From: Gammaproteobacteria bacterium
GTDB taxonomy: Bacteria > Pseudomonadota > Gammaproteobacteria > Steroidobacterales > SZUA-146
DNA: 5,109 bases
NCBI GenBank assembly: GCA_003228965.1
Contig: QIGP01000012.1
Coordinates: 1 to 5,109, forward strand
Reading direction: 5' to 3'
Shown here: piece after piece, positions 1 to 5,109 of the stretch
How the letters are laid out: each line of letters opens with the position of its first letter
Position numbering within the stretch: position 1 is the stretch's first letter
The notes under the pieces: generated by a model
Seen by the model: the letters and a program-made list of their open reading frames with translations, nothing else
What the model was told of the DNA's origin: nothing
Databases searched by the model: none
Made by a program: the position numbers and the translations under genes

Positions 1-3000
1 GTGATTGACGGGAGTTGCGATCAGGATGTAAGTAACGACCTTAATGGTGTTGCCAATACCCGAATTTATATGGAAGACGGTCGCTACGCTGTGACTGACG
101 AAGGCGGTCGCTTTCACTTTGAGGGGCTCGAGCCTGGTGCTCATGTTGTACAGCTCGACGTCGATAGTATCCCAACGCATATGGAAGTGATTCCGTGTCA
201 ACATAACTCGCGCTTCGCAGGTCGGGCATTTTCTCAGTTCGTCGATTTAAGGCCTGGTGCGGCGTGGCGTGCCGATTTCTACTTACAGGAAATTCCTGCA
301 ACTAACGGCCTGGTTCAACTGATGCTTGAAACCAAACCAGGAGTGGGTGAGGTCGACTACACGTTGACTTTAATTGGCCGGGGCGACGTTGACATTAGAG
401 CGCTCAACGCCATGGTCATGTTGCCAGACGGCGCAGAATTTGTAGCAGGAAGTGCCGCGCTTAACGGGCGGCAAGCGAGTAACCCTTCGGCGAATGATAG
501 TTTACTGACATTCGGGCTGGGTGAGCGTAGCGGTCAATGGCAGGACATCGTGACATTTCGTGCGGCTATGACGCCCTCTGTGAGTCTCGAGCTTATTACC
601 AAAGCTATGGCTATGTTTGACGCACCTACCAGGACAAAACAGCGCACGCCTTTGGTAGATAACTTACTCGTGATTGAGCCACCGTCGAGCGAGCGTCTTG
701 AGTTTACATTGTCGCCCAAGTATGGAATTCGAAGTGCTCAGCTTGGGACTCGGGACAAACGGAATATTGACAACGTTCTTGCTCAGTTGGGCGAGGCGAA
801 AAATATTCGCGTACGCATAGAGGGGCATACAGACAACGTTCAAATTGCACCGCAAAACCGCAAAGAATTTGCTAACAATAGCGTACTGTCGAAAGCTCGG
901 GCGGCTGGCGTATCGCGGTACATTCAGGAACAGCTGAATTTGTTACCAAGCCAACTGACCGTTCAGGGCAAAGGGGAAACAGAGCCACGGCTAAGCAACG
1001 CAACGGCTGACGGTCGCGCGGCCAACCGCCGGGTAGAGCTGATGGTGTGGGCTGAAAAGACGGTGCTTAACAGTCGGTTTAAAGTGGCTGCCGGTAGTCG
1101 ACTGCTCAGCGAAATCGAGTCGCTGAAAGTGGCCGGGGCTTCGCGGCGTGATCAGGGGCTGCCAACACAGGCCGAGATCGCAACGAATAATTTTGCCGAT
1201 GAGTCCTGGGCCGAGCGTGTAGTCCCCGGGTTTGAATTGTTGTTGCCAAAAGTTGATGAGAACCTCGCCGTCCCCAGTTTAAAAATTGCGGTTAAGCACG
1301 CTCCGTCGGAACGCGTACAACTTGAACTTAATGGACAACCGGTGAGTGGTCTGCACTACGAGGGCAAGCTACGCAACGCGGCCAAAACCGTAGCCATAAG
1401 TCGCTGGCGCGGAGTAAACGTAAATCCTGGCCAAAACACACTTGTCGTTGTGTTGAGTAATCGCGAAGGCGTCGAATTACAGCGTCTCGAGCGCAACGTT
1501 CACTTTAGTGGTGGCCCCGTTCGCGCGGAGCTTAACGAAGCCAATTCGACTCTGGTCGCCGACGGGCGCCAGAAACCTGTGATAGCGCTGGATATGTTTG
1601 ACCGTGAGGACTATGCTGGGCGTCCGGACGCCGTCGGTATTTACTCTGTGGAGCCACCTTATCGGGCGCAGTGGGAAATAGATGCAGCGCGCGAAAATCA
1701 GCTGGTTATTGTCGGTGATCGCGATCCTGTATACACGCTAAACGCTCAGGGCCAAGCAATTATTGAACTAGAACCCACGTCTCAAGCGGGCGAAGTAGTG
1801 CTCAATCTGAAATTCGAAAACGGACTGGAACAGGAAGTCAGGGTCTGGTTAAAACCAGCAGCGCGTGACTGGATTCTCGTGGGTATCGCCGAAGGAACGG
1901 TAGGCTACAACAACATTAAAGATAACATTGATAACGCGCGCGACGACGGTATTGAAGAAGACTACTACGAAGAAGGCCGTGTTGCGTTTTTCGCCAAAGG
2001 CCGCGTTCGAGGTGACTACTTAATGACGCTCGCTTACGACACGCGTGGTCGCGAGCAAGACGAGGAACGCCTGTTTGGAACTATCGATCCTGATCGTTTT
2101 TACACCCTTTACGGTGACGCCACTGACCAGCGCTTTGACGCACAGAGTCAGGAAAAATTGTTCGTCAAGATCGAGCGCGACCAATTTTACGCGTTGTTTG
2201 GTGACTATCAAACGTCGCTTACAGTGACCGAGCTTTCCCGTTACAGCCGTTCGCTGAACGGATTCAAGAGCGAATACTCAGGCGACAGGTTTGGCTATAA
2301 CGTGTTTGCTTCTCGTACCAATCAGGCTTTTATTAAAGAAGAGTTGGCTGGGGACGGTACGTCTGGTCTTTATCGCTTAAGTCGTCAGCCGATTATTATT
2401 AATAGCGAAAAAGTGACGATTGAAGTACGCGACCGTTTCCGCACGGAATTGGTGCTGGAAAGTCGCAGCATGGCGCGACACCTGGACTACAACGTTGATT
2501 ATCTGCAGGGAACGCTGTTCTTTAAACAGCCTGTGATGAGCCGCGACGCCCAGTTAAATCCCGTATTTATTGTGGTTGACTACGAGAGCCTTGACACAGC
2601 TGACGATGAGTTAATCGCAGGCGGACGTGCAAGTTTCAAGGCTGGCACCAAAGTAAAACTTGGGGCTACTGGCCTGCGCGAGGGTATAGCCGGTGGCACA
2701 GGGGAGTTGTTTGGTGCTGACGTGAAAGTGACGTTCAGACCAGGTACTGAACTGCGCGCCGAGTACGCCTCTAGCAATTCGGTTCAAAACGGCGCCGAAG
2801 CAGAAGGTGACGCCTACCTGATTGAACTGCGCCACCAGGGCGAAAAACTTGACGGTGTTGTTTATACGCGGGAGCAAGAGTCAGGTTTTGGGCTGGGACA
2901 GCAGCGGGGCACCGAGAGCGGCACGCGAAAAACCGGCTTCAGTGGACGCTTGCGGCTTAGTCGCTCGCTTGCCTTTAACGCCGATGCTTACACTCAGGAC

Positions 3001-4356
3001 AATTTGGGTAGCGGTGCTACGCGCAACGTCGCTCAGGCCGAGGTGCGGTATCAAAGCGGACGTGGAACCTTTGGGTTTGGTATACGCAAGGCTTCAGACA
3101 AAGACGAGACGGGAGTTAAAACCGAATCGGAACAAGCTTTTGTCAACGCAAGTATCCAGGCGCTCAATGACCGATTGACGATACGCGGTTCGACAGACTT
3201 TTCCCTGAACAACAGCAATGCCAACACTGATTTTCCAAGGCGTACCTTGCTGGGAATGGACTATCGTTTGAATGAACGTTTTACCATTTTCGCCGAACAC
3301 GAAATTGCGGATGGCGAGAACATTGACGCTCGAACCACACGGGGCGGGGTGAAAGTGACGCCGTGGGAGCGAGCCCGTGTTAACGCTACGATTAATCAGG
3401 AAACGACGGAGTATGGGCCACGAGTATTTGCTAACGTCGGACTCGTTCAGGGGATTCAGTTGAACGAAAAAGTAACGGTAGATATTGGCTTCGATCACGG
3501 TAACACTGTCAGGGAAAACAACTTATCCGACTTCGACGCGGACACGCCGCCTACATCGGGCAGTATCAGTGAGGACTTCACCAGTATTTTCATTGGCGGT
3601 CTCTACCGCAGTGACAACTGGTCGGCTACGTCCCGACTTGAATACCGCAATTCAGATTCACAAGAGCGGGAGACGCTTCAAATTGGGGTTTATCGCGAAG
3701 AGAACGAAGGTGTAGGCTTTAGTCTGAACACCCAGGTGTTTAACAGTTCGACGAGTAACGGTATCGATTCGCTAAACGCCGATGTGCGTCTGGGCTGGGC
3801 GTTTCGACCTGCGGATAGTCAGTGGGTTGTGTTCGATCGGTTGGACCTTGGATACGACGACATCGAGTCCGTCACTACGTCGCGGCGCACGTGGAAAGCT
3901 GTGAATAACCTGAACATGAACTGGATGTACAGTCGTGATACGCAAATTGACTTCCAGTATGGCGCTAAATTTGTTCGCAGTAGCATCGACGACGACAGCT
4001 ACACCGGATTTTCCGATTTGATCGGCGTCGCTTATCGGCATGACTTGTCACCGAAATTCGACGTTGGATTCCATGGTCACGTTCGTCATTCCTGGCGCGC
4101 CGATGTGTACGATTACTCGGTAGGTCTGGAGGCGGGTATGACCGTGGCCAAAAATGCCTGGCTTAGCGTGGGCTATAACGTAACTGGATTCGAGGACAAC
4201 GACTTTTCTCAGGCCGGCTACCTGTCCGATGGTCCGTACATTAAATTTCGCATAAAAGCCGATCAGCATTCGTTCGACGATTTCCGTCGAGGCATGATGT
4301 TTCGACGCGAAGATGCCGCGATAAATTCGACAAGACGCCGTTCAAGCTTGCGCTAG
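1..4356 (+). CDS. Giant modular outer-membrane protein: SdrD/DUF11-like, OmpA-like, Ig-like domains and C-terminal beta-barrel (5'-partial)
   Basis: Visible part of a very large envelope protein, predicted to span the outer membrane and bind peptidoglycan; its physiological role is unknown. Residue 1 is simply the first codon in the window. GTG there is probably an internal Val, because no ribosome site or signal peptide is visible and the first domain is entered midway. Domains in order: an SdrD/Cna-B-like beta-sandwich about 1-97 (EDGRYAVTDEGGRFHFEGL), with the protein's only two cysteines, C6 and C66; a DUF11-like sandwich about 105-205 (LPDGAEFVAGSAALNG); an OmpA/MotB-type domain about 232-350 (GHTD at 275-278, LSKAR at 296-300, GRAANRRVE at 338-346), with D278 and R300 matching diaminopimelate-binding residues; an Ig-like region about 425-505; an invasin-like Ig region about 508-617; then a beta-barrel from about 622 to 1421, rich in alternating amphipathic strands and Asp/Asn/Ser/Gly loops. 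A basic tail follows, then TAG at 4354-4356. No frameshift is seen. The domain calls are by eye; the barrel is strongly supported, the Ig boundaries are approximate. Confidence 0.93.
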   Translation: MIDGSCDQDVSNDLNGVANTRIYMEDGRYAVTDEGGRFHFEGLEPGAHVVQLDVDSIPTHMEVIPCQHNSRFAGRAFSQFVDLRPGAAWRADFYLQEIPATNGLVQLMLETKPGVGEVDYTLTLIGRGDVDIRALNAMVMLPDGAEFVAGSAALNGRQASNPSANDSLLTFGLGERSGQWQDIVTFRAAMTPSVSLELITKAMAMFDAPTRTKQRTPLVDNLLVIEPPSSERLEFTLSPKYGIRSAQLGTRDKRNIDNVLAQLGEAKNIRVRIEGHTDNVQIAPQNRKEFANNSVLSKARAAGVSRYIQEQLNLLPSQLTVQGKGETEPRLSNATADGRAANRRVELMVWAEKTVLNSRFKVAAGSRLLSEIESLKVAGASRRDQGLPTQAEIATNNFADESWAERVVPGFELLLPKVDENLAVPSLKIAVKHAPSERVQLELNGQPVSGLHYEGKLRNAAKTVAISRWRGVNVNPGQNTLVVVLSNREGVELQRLERNVHFSGGPVRAELNEANSTLVADGRQKPVIALDMFDREDYAGRPDAVGIYSVEPPYRAQWEIDAARENQLVIVGDRDPVYTLNAQGQAIIELEPTSQAGEVVLNLKFENGLEQEVRVWLKPAARDWILVGIAEGTVGYNNIKDNIDNARDDGIEEDYYEEGRVAFFAKGRVRGDYLMTLAYDTRGREQDEERLFGTIDPDRFYTLYGDATDQRFDAQSQEKLFVKIERDQFYALFGDYQTSLTVTELSRYSRSLNGFKSEYSGDRFGYNVFASRTNQAFIKEELAGDGTSGLYRLSRQPIIINSEKVTIEVRDRFRTELVLESRSMARHLDYNVDYLQGTLFFKQPVMSRDAQLNPVFIVVDYESLDTADDELIAGGRASFKAGTKVKLGATGLREGIAGGTGELFGADVKVTFRPGTELRAEYASSNSVQNGAEAEGDAYLIELRHQGEKLDGVVYTREQESGFGLGQQRGTESGTRKTGFSGRLRLSRSLAFNADAYTQDNLGSGATRNVAQAEVRYQSGRGTFGFGIRKASDKDETGVKTESEQAFVNASIQALNDRLTIRGSTDFSLNNSNANTDFPRRTLLGMDYRLNERFTIFAEHEIADGENIDARTTRGGVKVTPWERARVNATINQETTEYGPRVFANVGLVQGIQLNEKVTVDIGFDHGNTVRENNLSDFDADTPPTSGSISEDFTSIFIGGLYRSDNWSATSRLEYRNSDSQERETLQIGVYREENEGVGFSLNTQVFNSSTSNGIDSLNADVRLGWAFRPADSQWVVFDRLDLGYDDIESVTTSRRTWKAVNNLNMNWMYSRDTQIDFQYGAKFVRSSIDDDSYTGFSDLIGVAYRHDLSPKFDVGFHGHVRHSWRADVYDYSVGLEAGMTVAKNAWLSVGYNVTGFEDNDFSQAGYLSDGPYIKFRIKADQHSFDDFRRGMMFRREDAAINSTRRRSSLR

Positions 4357-4403
4357 TCAATGAATTTTTCACGATTCTGCGTCGAATGGCACTAAGCTTG
4401 AAC
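4340..4403. repeat. 10-bp inverted repeat straddling the stop codon
   Basis: GTTCAAGCTT at 4340-4349 is the exact reverse complement of AAGCTTGAAC at 4394-4403, with a 44-base spacer containing the TAG stop. The palindromic core AAGCTT makes such a match easier by chance. The right arm overlaps the small hairpin at 4388-4411, so the two RNA folds could not form together. Confidence 0.4.
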
Positions 4404-4411
4404 TTAGTACC
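4388..4411 (+). other. Small hairpin downstream of the outer-membrane protein gene
   Basis: ACTAAG at 4391-4396 and CTTAGT at 4403-4408 are perfect reverse complements around a 6-base loop. GG at 4388-4389 and CC at 4410-4411 extend the stem past one C/A mismatch. It begins 31 bases after the TAG of the preceding gene, where a terminator would be expected, but no T-tract follows, so it is not a canonical intrinsic terminator. It could be an RNA 3'-end stabilising stem, a protein-binding site or chance. Confidence 0.3.
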
Positions 4412-4427
4412 TTCGATCTGAGTCCTT

Positions 4428-4478
4428 TGGCAACTGTGGCAATTCTGTGATCAATAGCGACGATTGTGTGCTTGTGTG
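4428..4478. repeat. Short direct repeats in the intergenic region
   Basis: TGGCAA occurs at 4428-4433 and 4437-4442 (period 9), and TTGTGTG at 4464-4470 and 4472-4478 (period 8). CTGTG also occurs at 4434-4438 and 4445-4449. They lie in the upstream region of mrcB, over and just before the promoter candidates. They could be regulator half-sites or simple low-complexity sequence; no known operator consensus is recognised. Confidence 0.3.
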
Positions 4479-4480
4479 AG

Positions 4481-4508
4481 TTGAAGCGTGCTCGCCTCGC
4501 GACATAGT
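4481..4508 (+). promoter_or_regulatory. Possible weak sigma70-type promoter for mrcB
   Basis: TTGAAG at 4481-4486 (4 of 6 to the -35 consensus) and CATAGT at 4503-4508 (4 of 6 to the -10 consensus) are separated by 16 bases. Transcription would begin near 4515, giving a short leader of about 20 bases before the mrcB ATG. A second, poorer pair is TTGGCA at 4427-4432 with ATCAAT at 4450-4455 (17-base spacing). Neither is strong; the case rests mainly on the 177-base gap and the position. Confidence 0.25.
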
Positions 4509-4533
4509 AGGTTCGCAGTGGTATCGTGCGCGC

Positions 4534-5109
4534 ATGACTACGGGCAACAAAAAAACAAGCGGTAAAAAAAGCGCCAAAAAAGGGCCGAAAAAACACGCTA
4601 CCAAGAACAAAAGCGTGGCGAAAACGAGCAGGAAAGTACCGCGTAAATCAGTCAAGAAAACCAAGCGAAAAAATGCGGCCAGGAAAACGGCGAAGCGAAA
4701 ACCTGGCAGTGGAAAGTTTGGCCTTTTACGCCGCCTGATCAAGCTATCTTTAATCGTCGGATGCCTGATTACCGTCCCTGTGATTATTTACGGTTTTGTG
4801 CTGGATGCGAGAATCAAGGATCGTTTTGTGGGGCAGCCCTGGCAGCAGCCCGCGCGTGTCTTCGCAAAGCCGGTAGACCTGTATGCCGGCCTTTCGCTCT
4901 CAGCCGATGAGCTTGAACAGCATGTTTCCGAGTTAGGCTATCGTCGAACGGAACAGCCGGCTCAACCTGGAGACTACGCAAGAGTTGGCTCAAAGCTTCG
5001 TCTGGTGTCGAGAGGGCACCGACTGTCCGGTGTTCAAGCTCAGGAACTTGACGTTTATTTTGCAGGAAACACGGTAACGGAAGTCAGTGACGCCAACGGC
5101 GACTCGTTG
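4534..5109 (+). CDS. mrcB: Penicillin-binding protein 1B, N-terminal part (3'-partial)
   Basis: Start of the bifunctional class A penicillin-binding protein PBP1b, an inner-membrane enzyme that polymerises lipid II and crosslinks peptidoglycan. Only 192 codons are present (family length is roughly 750-850), so the catalytic domains lie past the right edge. Residues 1-67 form a very basic cytoplasmic tail (21 Lys, 7 Arg, no Asp or Glu). A single transmembrane helix spans about 68-90. LDARIKDRF at 90-98 and QPARVFAKPVDLYAGLSLS at 105-123 match the family's post-membrane segment. Residues from about 109 to the end, including LSADELEQHVSELGYR and PGDYARVGSKLRL, match the UB2H domain, which in E. 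coli binds the outer-membrane activator LpoB. ATG at 4534 is the only canonical start between the in-frame TGA at 4477-4479 and the basic tail; no clear Shine-Dalgarno sequence precedes it. The identification comes from recalled family sequence and is firm, although the catalytic motifs cannot be seen. Confidence 0.92.
   Translation, partial: MTTGNKKTSGKKSAKKGPKKHATKNKSVAKTSRKVPRKSVKKTKRKNAARKTAKRKPGSGKFGLLRRLIKLSLIVGCLITVPVIIYGFVLDARIKDRFVGQPWQQPARVFAKPVDLYAGLSLSADELEQHVSELGYRRTEQPAQPGDYARVGSKLRLVSRGHRLSGVQAQELDVYFAGNTVTEVSDANGDSL
4549..4593 (+). repeat. Cluster of A-tracts at the 5' end of mrcB
   Basis: Four homopolymer runs occur within 45 bases: A7 at 4549-4555, A7 at 4564-4570, A6 at 4576-4581 and A6 at 4588-4593. 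All encode Lys-rich codons of the basic tail. Centre-to-centre spacing is about 15, 11.5 and 12 bases, so they are only roughly in phase with the DNA helix. They are a by-product of AAA lysine codons, but could bend the DNA or promote slippage. Confidence 0.6.

Noticed and set aside
1..3. GTG at base 1 as a true translation start
   Set aside because: It coincides with the window edge, has no visible upstream signals, and the product would start inside a beta-sandwich without a signal peptide although the protein is clearly exported.
2822..3178. Forward ORF of 118 codons in another frame
   Set aside because: It overlaps the barrel sequence completely and its product is low in recognisable structure; it is a shadow of the real frame.
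3094..3498. Reverse-strand ORF of 134 codons
   Set aside because: It lies wholly inside the barrel coding sequence, its product has no recognisable motif, and the sense frame shows clear amphipathic strands throughout.
1864..4356. TonB-dependent receptor annotation for the barrel
   Set aside because: No recognisable plug domain or TonB box is seen before the barrel; the preceding domains are OmpA-like and Ig-like, so transport by the TonB system is not supported.
4388..4430. Intrinsic terminator after the first gene
   Set aside because: The hairpin is followed by CTTCGATCTGAG, with no run of T, so it is listed only as a hairpin.
4369..4596. Reverse-strand ORF of 75 codons covering the intergenic region
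   Set aside because: Part of it is antisense to the mrcB tail and the remainder has no similarity I recognise; no ribosome site supports it.
4404..4742. Reverse-strand ORF of 112 codons with a strikingly hydrophobic, Phe/Leu-rich product that looks like a membrane protein
   Set aside because: It is the antisense of the Lys/Arg codons of the mrcB tail: AAA and AAG read backwards as TTT and CTT, giving Phe and Leu. The sense frame continues into a recognisable PBP1b.

Overview
The window looks like chromosomal DNA of a Gram-negative gammaproteobacterium. The evidence is a giant outer-membrane beta-barrel protein followed on the same strand by the N-terminal part of a class A penicillin-binding protein of the PBP1b type. 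The UB2H-type domain after its membrane anchor is, as far as is known, typical of gammaproteobacteria. Base composition looks close to 50% GC by eye. A free-living, perhaps marine, gammaproteobacterium is plausible, but that is inference. Nothing here points to a plasmid, phage or transposon.

Layout. Positions 1-4356 (+) are one uninterrupted reading frame that enters already open at the left edge, so the protein's N-terminus lies outside the window. The visible part (1451 codons) reads as a modular envelope protein: an SdrD/Cna-B-like beta-sandwich, a DUF11-like beta-sandwich, an OmpA/MotB-type peptidoglycan-binding domain, two Ig-like domains, then a very large beta-barrel ending in a strand near residues 1411-1421 and a short basic tail. 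Positions 4357-4533 are a 177-base intergenic stretch with short inverted and direct repeats and a weak sigma70-like promoter candidate. Positions 4534-5109 (+) are the first 192 codons of mrcB (PBP1b): a Lys/Arg-rich cytoplasmic tail, one transmembrane helix and most of the UB2H domain. The transglycosylase and transpeptidase domains lie beyond the right edge.

How they fit together. Both products belong to the envelope: one is predicted to tie the outer membrane to peptidoglycan, the other to polymerise and crosslink peptidoglycan. With 177 bases between them and a possible promoter in the gap, they are probably separate transcription units. A functional link is only a suggestion from proximity.

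The least ordinary content is the first protein. Its peptidoglycan-binding domain sits before a very large barrel instead of after it, and beta-sandwich modules lie on both sides of that domain. I recognise the general family (large DUF11/OmpA-domain proteins of Proteobacteria, generally without assigned function) but know no gene symbol or proven role. I found no RNA genes, CRISPR arrays, insertion sequences or attachment sites.
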